This document shows, one piece after another, positions 1 to 11,529 of a stretch of 64,000 nucleotides of DNA (the first letter of the stretch is position 1; the number at the start of each line of letters is the position of its first letter). The stretch comes from Qipengyuania sp. JC766 (GTDB lineage: Bacteria > Pseudomonadota > Alphaproteobacteria > Sphingomonadales > Sphingomonadaceae). A program made the translations under genes and the position numbers. Under the pieces are notes generated by a model. The model did no database searches. It worked only from the letters and a program-made list of their open reading frames with translations, and was not told the origin of the DNA. The stretch spans positions 496,001 to 560,000 of the forward strand of contig NZ_JBFEFL010000001.1 in the NCBI RefSeq assembly GCF_040717445.1, in the 5' to 3' direction.

Positions 1-1
1 C

Positions 2-2931
<2,930 letters not shown>

Positions 2932-2935
2932 TAGC

Positions 2936-3103
2936 ATGAAGGAACCGCAGTCCTATCTGGCTCTCGGCATCGTGCTGGGAACCACCTTCGGACTGCTGCT
3001 GGACAATTTCGTGCTCTGGATGTGCCTCGGCCTCGTCATCGGCGCCGCGCTGGACGAGAAGCGCCGGCGCGAAACCGACAAGGACGACGATGACGCGACC
3101 TAG
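2936..3103 (+). CDS. Small membrane protein (55 aa), unknown function
   Basis: This short frame starts 4 bp after the preceding stop. It encodes MKEPQSYLALGIVLGTTFGL, then a second hydrophobic stretch around LLDNFVLWMCLGLVIGAALD, and a very charged tail (EKRRRETDKDDDDAT). Small-residue-rich helices with a charged tail fit a tiny inner-membrane protein. Coding is supported by the tight spacing to the upstream gene and by the stop codon, which lies in a CTAG palindrome shared with the stop of the convergent SDR gene (overlap 3100-3103). I do not recognise a named family. Confidence 0.65.
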   Translation: MKEPQSYLALGIVLGTTFGLLLDNFVLWMCLGLVIGAALDEKRRRETDKDDDDAT

Positions 3104-3771
3104 TCGTTGGGCATCAGGTGGATTTCGCGCACGCAGGAGGTGTCCGGCTGCTGCAGCGCGAAGACGACCGCGTCGGCAATGTCCTGCGGCTGCAGCTTGG
3201 TCGGCTTCGCCTCGTCGAAGAAGGGCGTGTCCACCATGCCGGGCGAGATCACCGTGCAGCGGCCGCCCCATTCGCGCATTTCCTCCGCCAGGTTTCCGGC
3301 GAAGCCATGCACGAACCACTTGGTCGCGCTGTAGACCGATCCTTTCATGTGGTCGCGGCCGGCTTTCGATCCGGTGACGATGAACTGCCCCTTGGACTTC
3401 TTCAGTTCCGGGATGGCGGCATGCGCGGTGTAGAGCACGGCCATCACGTTGAGGTCGACCATGTCGCGCCACTCTTCCGGGTCGCCATCCCCGACGCCCG
3501 CCTTGCTGACGCCCTTGCCGGCATTGGCGAAAACTGCGTCGAGGCTGCCGAAATGCGATGCGGTCCTTGCGACGGAATCGGCTAGGAAATCGTGGTCCGT
3601 TGCATCCCCGGGAAGCGCGATCGCTGCCTCTCCGATCTCGTCCGCCAGCGCGTTCAGCTTGTCTTCCGACCGCGCGAGCAGCGCGACGTTCCAGCCCGCC
3701 TTCGCGGCGGCGCGTGCCGTTGCCTCGCCGATGCCCGTCGATGCGCCCGTGATGAGGAGCGTCTTTGCCAT
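3100..3771 (-). CDS. Short-chain dehydrogenase/reductase (SDR)
   Basis: A 223-residue NAD(P)-dependent oxidoreductase of the classical SDR fold, substrate unknown. The N-terminus MAKTLLITGASTGIGEATAR carries the TGxxxGIG nucleotide-binding motif. ANAG follows near residue 80 and the catalytic YSATK sits near residue 150. The start is placed at base 3771 because AAGGAC lies just upstream and a further upstream start would add residues outside the fold. It is last in a probable minus-strand run with an SDR, prmA and a DUF2459-like gene, and it converges on the 55-residue membrane protein. Confidence 0.88.
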   Translation of the reverse strand: MAKTLLITGASTGIGEATARAAAKAGWNVALLARSEDKLNALADEIGEAAIALPGDATDHDFLADSVARTASHFGSLDAVFANAGKGVSKAGVGDGDPEEWRDMVDLNVMAVLYTAHAAIPELKKSKGQFIVTGSKAGRDHMKGSVYSATKWFVHGFAGNLAEEMREWGGRCTVISPGMVDTPFFDEAKPTKLQPQDIADAVVFALQQPDTSCVREIHLMPND

Positions 3772-3838
3772 GATGCCTGTCCTTCGATTGAAATGGAGTG
3801 TTCGAAGGCACAATGGCCGGACCGCCCCGGCCGTTCCG

Positions 3839-4558
3839 TCACTCTATCAGCGGCGGTCCCGATGCCTCGTCCTGCCGGTCGAGGCGGGAAACCCATTTCA
3901 TCACCCCGCCTTCGATCGGCGTCCACCAACCCGTCCGCACCCCGGCCTCGGCTAGCATGTCGCTCGTCCACTGGTTGCAGGTCCGGCCGAGCCAGTATCG
4001 CCCCGTCGCCGGGTAGTATCGGGAGGTGGGCGCATAATCCGCGCGCAGTTCCGCCCGCGGTCCTTCGCGCGGCGCGGGCACGGTCCGCCGGATCGCGCCG
4101 ACAAGGCGCTCGTATTCGTCGAGGGTGATCACCATGCGCTTGCGCCAAGGCCGTTCGGGCGGGTTCGAATAGGGCGTGATGCGCAGCAAGGTATCGCCCC
4201 CCAGGAACGCGATCCGCCCCGCGGTCGCGGGGTCGAGATCGGACCATTCGGGCGTGTCGAGGAAGATGCTGCGCTCTCCCCAGCCGATATCGATATGCGT
4301 CACTTCACGCCCGTCGGGAAAATAGCCGCCGGCGAATGGGAAGTCGGCGGTCCAGTCGTGCACTTCATTGGTGATCGGCACGACGAGACCGGTGTGGAAA
4401 CCGTTGGTCTCGACAAAGATGACGACGCCCGTATCGGGCTGGGTCCAGCCGGGATTGCGCGGAATGCTGCTCCCGATCCACGCTGCCAGCGGGTAGGCGA
4501 GGAGCAGGCCGACCAGCGCGAGCACGGCGCGCACGGCGAAACGGCGGCGGCGGCTCAT
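3839..4558 (-). CDS. DUF2459/TIGR02117-like membrane-anchored protein
   Basis: 239 residues: arginine-rich N-terminus (MSRRRRFAVR), one transmembrane or signal-anchor helix (about 10-28), then a soluble domain with VVIFVETNGFHTGLVVP and the near-C-terminal GRTCNQWTSDML. This arrangement matches the DUF2459 (urease-associated TIGR02117) family, whose FHTG histidine and CNxW cysteine have been taken as possible catalytic or ligand residues; its biochemical role is unknown. The start overlaps the prmA stop by 4 bp (ATGA), so expression is probably coupled to prmA. Confidence 0.8.
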   Translation of the reverse strand: MSRRRRFAVRAVLALVGLLLAYPLAAWIGSSIPRNPGWTQPDTGVVIFVETNGFHTGLVVPITNEVHDWTADFPFAGGYFPDGREVTHIDIGWGERSIFLDTPEWSDLDPATAGRIAFLGGDTLLRITPYSNPPERPWRKRMVITLDEYERLVGAIRRTVPAPREGPRAELRADYAPTSRYYPATGRYWLGRTCNQWTSDMLAEAGVRTGWWTPIEGGVMKWVSRLDRQDEASGPPLIE

Positions 4559-5457
4559 CGGCGTTTGCGCAGCCAGAGGATCGACCAGTCGCCATGCGTC
4601 AGCCGCAAGGCGAGACGGAAGCCTGCGCGCCGGTATGCGGCGCGAACCTGCGCCTCCTGCGACACCAGCAGGCCCGACAGGACCACGTGGCCGCGTCCCG
4701 CGCAGGCGAGCGCGAAGTCGGGCGCGAGGTCGATCAGCGGCAGGGCGAGGATGTTGGCGATCACGAGGTCGAACGGCGCGCGCCGCCGGATCGCGGAATG
4801 GTCGGTGCCTTCCGCAGTGACGATGGCGAGTTCTCCCGCACCCGTGCCGAGCGGGACCGCGTTGCGGACGGCGTTGTAGCCGACGATATCCTCGCACACC
4901 GGATCGTTGTCGCTGGCGATGGCCGAAGCCGAGGGCCACAGATCCAGCGCGGCGAAGGCGAGAAGACCGGTCCCGCTCCCGATGTCGGCCAGGTTGCGGA
5001 CGCGCACGCCGCGGCGCTTGATCTCGGTCAGCATCGCCAGGCAACCGGCGGTCGTTTCGTGATGGCCGGTGCCGAAGGCCTGGCTCGCCGGGATTTCGAA
5101 GTCCCGCACGCCCCGCTTTGCGAGCGGTGGATGGTCGGGCGTGTGGACATGAAAGGCGCCCGCCAGGACAGGCTGCACGCTCTGCTGGCTCAGCGTCACC
5201 CAGTCCTCGTCCGGGACTTTCTCTGCGACGAGTTCGGGCGGGCCCTCATCGAATAGCCCGCCGACGAGCCGCTTGTCCGCCGCGCGGGGCTTTTCCGCCA
5301 GCCATGCTTCGAGCACCCATTCGTCGGGCGTGTCGGGCGCGGCCTCGTGCGCGGACAGCGTGATCGCGGGCGGCCAGTCGAAGGCCAGTTCCTGGCGCGC
5401 AAGCGCACCCTCCACCTGCGCCTTCGAGGCGCGGGCAACGATTTTCCAGCTGGTCAT
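4555..5457 (-). CDS. prmA: Ribosomal protein L11 methyltransferase PrmA
   Basis: A SAM-dependent enzyme that methylates lysines and the N-terminus of ribosomal protein L11. The 300-residue length fits the family. An N-terminal substrate-binding region is followed by QAFGTGHHETT (about 126-136), SAM motif I LADIGSGTGLLAF (about 156-168), an acidic ribose-binding segment (ASDNDPVCEDI) and NILALPLI in place of NPPY. It sits 39 bp after an SDR gene and overlaps the next gene by 4 bp. Confidence 0.93.
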   Translation of the reverse strand: MTSWKIVARASKAQVEGALARQELAFDWPPAITLSAHEAAPDTPDEWVLEAWLAEKPRAADKRLVGGLFDEGPPELVAEKVPDEDWVTLSQQSVQPVLAGAFHVHTPDHPPLAKRGVRDFEIPASQAFGTGHHETTAGCLAMLTEIKRRGVRVRNLADIGSGTGLLAFAALDLWPSASAIASDNDPVCEDIVGYNAVRNAVPLGTGAGELAIVTAEGTDHSAIRRRAPFDLVIANILALPLIDLAPDFALACAGRGHVVLSGLLVSQEAQVRAAYRRAGFRLALRLTHGDWSILWLRKRR

Positions 5458-5496
5458 GCTAGGCGAAATCTTCCGTTTGGAGGCGGGACGACGGAT

Positions 5497-6207
5497 TTAC
5501 CGGACATAGCTGGCCCCGTTGGCATCGATGGTCGTGCCGGTCATGCTTTCGGGCGCGTCGAGCGCGCACCAGACGGCAATGTCGGCGATTTCCTCCGGTT
5601 CCGCCACGCGGCCGAGCGGGATGTCGTGCAGCAGTTCGGGACCTCCGCGGCTGGCGAGGTAGTCTCCGGCCATCGCGGTGTCCGTGAAGCCCGGCGTGAT
5701 CGCGAAGCTGAGGATGCCTTCGCTGGCATAGGCCCGCGCGATGGTCTTGTGCAGCGCCAGCATGCCGCCCTTCGCCGCGGCATAGTGCCAGTGGGCGGGG
5801 CTGTCCCCCCGGTGGCCGGCACGGCTGGCGATGTGGACAATCCGGCCGGGCACGCCGCGCCCCTGCCAGTGGCGTACCGCGAAGCGGCTGAGCTGCGCCG
5901 CGGCGGTCAGGTTGATCCGCAGGGTTTCTTCCCACGCATCGAGCCAGACGATGTCCGACTGGTCGACAGGGTTGGCCTGGAAGAGCCCGGCGTTGTTTAT
6001 GAGGACGTCGATCGCGCCGCCGCTGCGCTCGAGCGCCTCCTGCCACAGCATGGCGGGCGCGTGGGGCTGGAGGAAGTCGGCGCCGATCGTGTCGCCGTCA
6101 TGCGCGGCGCTGGCCGATGCGATCACGTCCGCGCCGCGCGCGCCGAGACCTTCGCGGATTGCGGCACCGATTCCGCGACTTGCGCCTGTCAGTAGGATGT
6201 TCGCCAT
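5497..6207 (-). CDS. SDR family oxidoreductase
   Basis: 236 residues starting MANILLTGASRGIGAAIREG, which carries the Rossmann TGASRGIG motif. NNAG lies near residue 80, and the catalytic YAAAKGG follows SRAGHRG near residue 145. The C-terminus TIDANGASYVR resembles FabG-like SDRs, though no substrate can be assigned. The start at 6207 is used because the upstream extension lacks SDR character. It is divergent from sdhC (107 bp apart), so that gap should hold promoters for both directions. Confidence 0.86.
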   Translation of the reverse strand: MANILLTGASRGIGAAIREGLGARGADVIASASAAHDGDTIGADFLQPHAPAMLWQEALERSGGAIDVLINNAGLFQANPVDQSDIVWLDAWEETLRINLTAAAQLSRFAVRHWQGRGVPGRIVHIASRAGHRGDSPAHWHYAAAKGGMLALHKTIARAYASEGILSFAITPGFTDTAMAGDYLASRGGPELLHDIPLGRVAEPEEIADIAVWCALDAPESMTGTTIDANGASYVR

Positions 6208-6314
6208 GCAAACCCTATCCGGCAATTTGCAACGCAAGTCGAGGCCGCGCGCCTTGCCTCGCCTCGCGAACGCGCTAAGGAAAGCCCGACAAACCGCAAC
6301 ATCCGGACACTTCC

Positions 6315-6749
6315 ATGGCCAATCGCCCGCTCTCCCCCCATTTGTCGCACTGGAAATGGGGCCCCCACATGTTCGTTTCGATCCTGCACCGCATTACCGG
6401 TGACGGAATGGCGATCGTGGGGCTCGCCATGCTGTTGTGGTGGCTGGGCGCGATGGCGAGCGGACCGGAAGCCTATGCGACGTTCCAGTCGCTGGTCTGG
6501 GCCGACTTCTCGACCATGGAATGGGCCGGCGGCGACGTGCTGCCGAACCTCGTCTCAATCTTCTTCACGGTCGTCCTGGTCGGCCTCAGCTGGGCGTTCT
6601 TCAGCCACATGTCCTCGGGCATCCGGCATTTCGTGCTCGATTCCGGCGCCGGCTACGAGCTCGACCAGAACAAGCGCTGGTCGCGGGCGGTCCCGCTGAT
6701 CGGCATTGCTCTCACCGCCGCCTTCTGGGCGCTGGTCATCTTTCTCTAA
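6315..6749 (+). CDS. sdhC: Succinate dehydrogenase cytochrome b556 subunit SdhC
   Basis: Membrane anchor of complex II that binds heme b and ubiquinone with SdhD. The 144-residue protein begins MANRPLSPHLSHWKWG, followed by the family motif SILHRITG (about 22-29), and has three hydrophobic helices. The SGIRHFVLD motif near residue 100 supplies the likely heme-ligating histidine. It is first of a sdhC-sdhD-sdhA run; the 107-bp gap upstream probably holds the promoter, but I see no convincing -35/-10 pair. Confidence 0.94.
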   Translation: MANRPLSPHLSHWKWGPHMFVSILHRITGDGMAIVGLAMLLWWLGAMASGPEAYATFQSLVWADFSTMEWAGGDVLPNLVSIFFTVVLVGLSWAFFSHMSSGIRHFVLDSGAGYELDQNKRWSRAVPLIGIALTAAFWALVIFL

Positions 6750-6761
6750 GGGCTTCGACAC

Positions 6762-7151
6762 ATGGGTAACGGAACCTCCATCGGCCGCGTCAGGGGCCTC
6801 GGATCCTCGCACGAAGGCGCGCATCACTGGCTGATGCAGCGCTTCACGGCCATCGGCAATCTGGTGCTGATGACGTGGCTGATCGCCAGTTTCATCCTGC
6901 TGCCGAACCTCTCCTACGAGACGGTCACGGGCTATCTTTCGCAGCCGCTGCCGGCGGTCGCGATGGCGCTGCTGATCATCAGCGTGTTCTGGCACGCCCG
7001 GCTCGGCCTGCAGGTGCTGGTCGAGGACTACGTCCACGAAGGCGGCAGCAAGTTCGGCCTGATCGCCCTCATGAACCTTCTCACATTCGGCGGCGTTGCT
7101 TTCGGCATCTTCTGCATCGCACGCATTGCATTCACCGGAGGGGCCGCCTGA
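6762..7151 (+). CDS. sdhD: Succinate dehydrogenase membrane anchor subunit SdhD
   Basis: 129 residues with three transmembrane helices. The N-terminus contains [22 protein letters not shown], matching alphaproteobacterial SdhD, in which the SxxGxxHWxxQR segment lies near the quinone site. [17 protein letters not shown] near residue 75 carries the heme-side histidine and conserved DY. It starts 12 bp after sdhC and shares one base with sdhA (TGATG). Confidence 0.93.
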   Translation: MGNGTSIGRVRGLGSSHEGAHHWLMQRFTAIGNLVLMTWLIASFILLPNLSYETVTGYLSQPLPAVAMALLIISVFWHARLGLQVLVEDYVHEGGSKFGLIALMNLLTFGGVAFGIFCIARIAFTGGAA

Positions 7152-8995
7152 TGGCCAAGAACGACACTTTCGAAATCGGCGGCCGCGCCTATCCGATCAT
7201 CGACCACACCTTCGACGTGGTGGTCGTGGGCGCGGGCGGTTCGGGCTTGCGCGCGACGATGGGCGCCGCCGAGGCGGGCTTCAAGACGGCCAACATCTCC
7301 AAGGTGTTCCCGACCCGCAGCCACACCGTGGCGGCGCAGGGCGGCATCGCGGCGAGCCTTGGCAACAACACGCCCGATCACTGGTCCTGGCACATGTACG
7401 ACACCGTCAAGGGTGCCGACTGGTTGGGCGACCAGGACGCGATCGAATATCTCGCGCGCGAGGCGCCCGCCGCGGTCTACGAGCTGGAGCACGCGGGCGT
7501 GCCCTTTTCGCGCAACCAGGACGGCACGATCTACCAGCGTCCCTTCGGCGGCCACATGCAGAACATGGGCGAAGGCCCGCCGGTGCAGCGGACCTGCGCC
7601 GCGGCCGACCGCACGGGACACGCGATGCTCCACGCGCTCTACCAGCAGAGCCTCAAGTACGACGCGGACTTCTTCATCGAGTATTTCGCAATCGACCTGA
7701 TCATGGCGGGCGAGGGTGCGGATCGCCGCTGCGTCGGCGTGATCGCCATGTGCCTCGACGACGGTTCGATCCACCGCTTCAAGGCGCATGCCGTGGTGCT
7801 GGCGACCGGCGGCTATGGCCGCTGCTACTACACCGCGACCAGCGCCCACACCTGCACCGGCGACGGCGGCGGCATGGTGCTGCGCGCCGGCCTGCCGCTG
7901 CAGGACATGGAGTTCGTCCAGTTCCACCCGACCGGCATCTACGGCGCCGGCGTGCTCATCACCGAAGGCGCGCGGGGCGAGGGCGGCTACCTCACCAATT
8001 CCGAAGGCGAGCGGTTCATGGAACGCTACGCCCCTTCGGCGAAGGACCTCGCTTCACGCGACGTCGTCAGCCGGTCCATGGCGCTTGAAATGCGCGAAGG
8101 TCGCGGTGTCGGCGCGGATGGCGACCACATCCACCTGCATCTCGATCACATCGATCCCAAGGTGCTGGCGGAGCGCCTGCCGGGCATTACCGAAAGCGGC
8201 AAGATCTTCGCGGGCGTCGACCTGACGCGCCAGCCGCTGCCGGTCACGCCGACGGTGCACTACAACATGGGCGGCATCCCGACGAACTATCACGGCGAAG
8301 TCGTGACGCTGGGTCCGGACGGCAATCCCGACCACGTCGTTCCCGGCCTCTATGCCGCGGGCGAAGCGGGATGCGTGTCGGTCCACGGCGCGAACCGCCT
8401 CGGCTCCAATTCGCTGATCGACCTGGTCGTGTTCGGCCGCGCGATCGGCCACCGGCTGAAGGAAACGCTCACGCCGGGCAAGGCGCAGGACGAATTGCCC
8501 AGGGCCGGGACCGAGTTCGCGCTCGGCCGGTTGGACCACTTCCGGCACGCCAGCGGCGGTTCGCCGACCGCGGATGTGCGCAAGGAAATGCAGCAGACCA
8601 TGCAGCGCCACGCCGCGGTTTTCCGCGACAGCGAGCTGTTGTCCGAAGGCAAGGCGAAGCTCGCCGAGGTCAACAAGCGGCTGCAGGACGTCCATGTCAC
8701 CGACCGCTCGATGATCTGGAATTCGGACCTGATCGAGACGCTGGAGCTCGACAATCTGATGGCGCAAGCCGTCGTGACCATGAACAGCGCGGAAAACCGC
8801 AAGGAAAGCCGCGGCGCCCATGCGCACGAGGACTATCCGGAGCGGGACGATGCGAACTGGATGAAGCACACCATCGCCTGGTTCGAAGGCTGGGGCGGAA
8901 GCGGCGGCGACGTGAAGATCGATTACCGCCCGGTCCACGAATACACGCTGACCGACGACGCGACCTATATCGAGCCCAAGAAGCGGGTCTACTGA
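7151..8995 (+). CDS. sdhA: Succinate dehydrogenase flavoprotein subunit SdhA
   Basis: 614 residues, the usual length. It oxidises succinate to fumarate with covalently bound FAD at the cytoplasmic face. FAD-binding [16 protein letters not shown] lies at about 24-38, the FAD-linking histidine H58 is in [10 protein letters not shown], and the substrate region HPTGIYGAG and the capping segment [11 protein letters not shown] are intact. The start at 7151 overlaps the sdhD stop by one base. The iron-sulfur subunit gene sdhB, normally next, is not present here or elsewhere in the window. Confidence 0.97.
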   Translation: MAKNDTFEIGGRAYPIIDHTFDVVVVGAGGSGLRATMGAAEAGFKTANISKVFPTRSHTVAAQGGIAASLGNNTPDHWSWHMYDTVKGADWLGDQDAIEYLAREAPAAVYELEHAGVPFSRNQDGTIYQRPFGGHMQNMGEGPPVQRTCAAADRTGHAMLHALYQQSLKYDADFFIEYFAIDLIMAGEGADRRCVGVIAMCLDDGSIHRFKAHAVVLATGGYGRCYYTATSAHTCTGDGGGMVLRAGLPLQDMEFVQFHPTGIYGAGVLITEGARGEGGYLTNSEGERFMERYAPSAKDLASRDVVSRSMALEMREGRGVGADGDHIHLHLDHIDPKVLAERLPGITESGKIFAGVDLTRQPLPVTPTVHYNMGGIPTNYHGEVVTLGPDGNPDHVVPGLYAAGEAGCVSVHGANRLGSNSLIDLVVFGRAIGHRLKETLTPGKAQDELPRAGTEFALGRLDHFRHASGGSPTADVRKEMQQTMQRHAAVFRDSELLSEGKAKLAEVNKRLQDVHVTDRSMIWNSDLIETLELDNLMAQAVVTMNSAENRKESRGAHAHEDYPERDDANWMKHTIAWFEGWGGSGGDVKIDYRPVHEYTLTDDATYIEPKKRVY

Positions 8996-9014
8996 CCCGC
9001 TTCGCAGGTCGCCC

Positions 9015-10112
9015 GTGACGTTGCGCGTCGCCATCCTCGGTGGTTACGGCAATTTCGGCGGCTACATTGCGAGGGCGCTCGCGTCCGACCCGGTGATAGA
9101 GCTGGTCGTCTGCGGACGCGATGGGGCGAAGGCATCGTCATTCGCAAGCGAGTTGCGTGCTGCCAATCCGGCGCGCGGTGCCGTGGACGACATTGCGGAG
9201 CCTGACGCGGCCCTTGCCGCGATCGCGCCCGACCTCGTCATCCACGCTGTCGGACCGTTCCAGGGACAGGATTACACCGTCGCGCGTGCCGCCATCACGT
9301 GCGGCGCGCATTATTGCGACCTCGCCGATGCGCGCTCGTTCGTGGCGGGCATAGGCGAACTGGACGAGGAGGCACGCCAGGCGGGCGTCTTCGCCATCGC
9401 CGGCGCCAGTTCGGTCCCGTGCCTGACCGCGGCCTATCTGGACCGGGCGGCCGAAACGATGACCATCGAGGATGTCGATTACGGCATCAGCGCGGCTCAG
9501 CAGACCAATCGGGGGCTGGGCACGGCCGCCGCCATCCTGTCCTATGTCGGCAAGCCTTTCACCATGCTGCGCGACGGGGCGATGCGGCGCGTCTGGGGCT
9601 GGCAGGGCATCCATTCGCACGCCTATCCGGAAATCGGACGACGCTGGTTCGGCTATTGCGACATCCCCGATCTCGACCTGTTCCCGCAACGCTACCCGGA
9701 ACTGCGGTCGATGCGTTTCGCGGCCGGTCACGAGATTGCGCCGCTTCACTGGGGTACGTGGCTGCTCAGTTGGGGTGTGCGAAGCGGCATCCTGCCGGGG
9801 CTGGAACGTTGGGCCGGGACCCTCCTGCGGGCGAGCTTCCTGTTCGATCCGCTCGGCAGCGATCGCAGCGGCTTCCACCTGTTCGTGCGCGGACGCGACA
9901 GCGTGGGCCGGGCGGTCGAGCGGCGCCACTGGCTCATCGCCCGGCAGGGCCATGGACCCAACATTCCGTGCATGCCCGCGATCCTGATCGCGCGGAAGCT
10001 GGCAGCCGGCGAGGACATCGCACCGGGCGCGCGGCCGTGCCTCGACCTGATCACGCTGGACGAGTATCTTGCCGCGCTGGAAGGCCTCGACATTACGGCG
10101 ATCGACGAATGA
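9015..10112 (+). CDS. Saccharopine dehydrogenase-like NAD(P)-binding protein
   Basis: 365 residues with an N-terminal Rossmann motif, LRVAILGGYGNFGGYIARAL. HAVGPFQGQDYTVARAAI and HYCDLADARSF follow, the typical pattern of the saccharopine dehydrogenase NADP-binding family. These proteins are often only distant homologues, so no substrate is claimed. The gene follows sdhA by 19 bp and overlaps the next gene by 4 bp (ATGA), occupying the position expected for sdhB. Confidence 0.82.
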   Translation: MTLRVAILGGYGNFGGYIARALASDPVIELVVCGRDGAKASSFASELRAANPARGAVDDIAEPDAALAAIAPDLVIHAVGPFQGQDYTVARAAITCGAHYCDLADARSFVAGIGELDEEARQAGVFAIAGASSVPCLTAAYLDRAAETMTIEDVDYGISAAQQTNRGLGTAAAILSYVGKPFTMLRDGAMRRVWGWQGIHSHAYPEIGRRWFGYCDIPDLDLFPQRYPELRSMRFAAGHEIAPLHWGTWLLSWGVRSGILPGLERWAGTLLRASFLFDPLGSDRSGFHLFVRGRDSVGRAVERRHWLIARQGHGPNIPCMPAILIARKLAAGEDIAPGARPCLDLITLDEYLAALEGLDITAIDE

Positions 10113-10582
10113 CCCATACCACGCAGCGCGACCTCAGGGCATTTGCTCCCTATTCTTACCGCGACGATCCCACGGTGCCCGCATTCGACGATACCCGCGC
10201 GGTCTTCGTGTTCGATCATCACTGCGTCCTGTGCGGAACGGGCGTCGGGTTCATCATGAAGCATGACAGGCGCCGCGCGATCGCCTTCACGTCCGCGCAG
10301 CAGGGGCTGGGGGAGGCGCTTTGCCGTCACTACGGGATCGACTGGGACGAGACCTACCTGCTGGTCCGCGGCGGACGCCCCTACATCAAGTTCGACGGAT
10401 ATTTCGAAGTCGCACGGGCGATGGGCGGGCCGTGGAAACTCGCGACCGTTTTCAGGATCATCCCTAATTTTATCCTCGACCGGGTCTACGACCTTGTCGC
10501 GCGTAACCGTTACCGTTGGTTCGGGAAGACGGAACAGGCGTGCCAGGTGCTCACCCCGGACCAGCGCGCACGGCTGCTGTAA
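10109..10582 (+). CDS. DCC family thiol-disulfide oxidoreductase (DUF393)
   Basis: 157 residues with the defining motif FDHHCVLCGTG (Cys39 and Cys42), a thioredoxin-like CxxC after an aspartate. Later segments YLLVRGGRPYIKFDGYFEVAR and the C-terminal VARNRYRWFGK fit the DCC1-like/DUF393 family, whose partners are generally unknown. The ATG overlaps the preceding stop by 4 bp, so it is probably co-expressed with the saccharopine-dehydrogenase-like gene. Confidence 0.88.
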   Translation: MTHTTQRDLRAFAPYSYRDDPTVPAFDDTRAVFVFDHHCVLCGTGVGFIMKHDRRRAIAFTSAQQGLGEALCRHYGIDWDETYLLVRGGRPYIKFDGYFEVARAMGGPWKLATVFRIIPNFILDRVYDLVARNRYRWFGKTEQACQVLTPDQRARLL

Positions 10583-10626
10583 TGCCATCGGATGATGTTC
10601 ATCTGGATGCTCCTATAAGGTAATTC

Positions 10627-11499
10627 ATGGTCTTGCGCAGGTTCGCCATCCTTGCCGCCTTCGGGTTCTCCGCCGCGTGCGCGGCCGATCCGCTGCCCCC
10701 GCCGCCCGCGGCACTGGGGCTCGATCCGTTCTACCAGAAGCATCTCGATGCGGACGGCATTCCCGTGGTTTCGTCCACCCGCGTGTCGGACGAGGCGCTG
10801 CGGCGTACGCACCGCATCATGGAAGCGATGCTGGCGCACCGCCCGGAACTGGCGAGCACGCTGAAGGACCTCGGCTACCGGGTGGCGATCATGGCGGAGG
10901 ACGAAGGGACGCTCGACTTGCCGGAACAAGCGCACTGGACCAAGCCGGGACCGGACGATCCGCGCCTGACGCGGTGCGAGCGCAAGCATTACGAAGCGCG
11001 TATCGGCAGCCGCAGCCATGCCGACTACTGGAATTCCCGCGCGCGCGGCATGGCGGGCCAGCTGACCAGCGGCGCGGTGGAGGATATCATGGGGATGCCC
11101 AGCTCGCGCTACTGGGGCGAGACGATCTTCGTGCACGAATTCTCCCATGGCATCCTCGCCGCGATCCAGGTCGCCGATCCCGCGCTCTTCGCCCGGATCG
11201 AGGCTGCCTATGCCGGTGCGCGGGACAGGGACCTGTGGGCGGGCGAATACGCGATGACGAACATGGACGAGTACTGGGCGGAAGGCACCCAGTTCTGGTT
11301 CAATTCGAACAGGCTCGCGGTGATGGACGGACGGCGGGTGCTGAACCACGAGGACCTGGCCGCTTACGATCCGGCGCTGTTTGCGGTGCTGGCCGAAGCC
11401 TATGGCGAAGCGCACGAATTGCCGGGCGATCCGTTCTACCGCCACGCCGCGCGCGTGCCGCCGGGCCCGCCGCCACAGAACACCGCCGAAGTCTGCTAG
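10627..11499 (+). CDS. Putative exported zinc metallopeptidase (HEFSH type)
   Basis: 290 residues. The N-terminus MVLRRFAILAAFGFSAACAA looks like an export signal; the cysteine at 18 could be a weak lipobox. A proline-rich linker follows. The zinc motif HEFSH lies at 170-174, and a downstream glutamate in NMDEYWAEGTQFW (about 212-224) could be the third ligand, as in gluzincins. I cannot name a family with confidence; a distant link to lethal-factor/Pro-Pro-endopeptidase-like proteins is possible. A hairpin directly follows the stop. Confidence 0.6.
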   Translation: MVLRRFAILAAFGFSAACAADPLPPPPAALGLDPFYQKHLDADGIPVVSSTRVSDEALRRTHRIMEAMLAHRPELASTLKDLGYRVAIMAEDEGTLDLPEQAHWTKPGPDDPRLTRCERKHYEARIGSRSHADYWNSRARGMAGQLTSGAVEDIMGMPSSRYWGETIFVHEFSHGILAAIQVADPALFARIEAAYAGARDRDLWAGEYAMTNMDEYWAEGTQFWFNSNRLAVMDGRRVLNHEDLAAYDPALFAVLAEAYGEAHELPGDPFYRHAARVPPGPPPQNTAEVC

Positions 11500-11506
11500 C
11501 GCGTCG

Positions 11507-11529
11507 GCCGGGCGTCAGATGACGCCGGC
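11507..11529. terminator. Hairpin between convergent genes, probable bidirectional terminator
   Basis: GCCGGGCGTCA (11507-11517) faces TGACGCCGGC (11520-11529), an inverted repeat with one bulged G. It begins 7 bp after the metallopeptidase stop and overlaps the last codons of the convergent ClpP-like gene. There is no T-run, so termination efficiency is uncertain. Confidence 0.5.
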
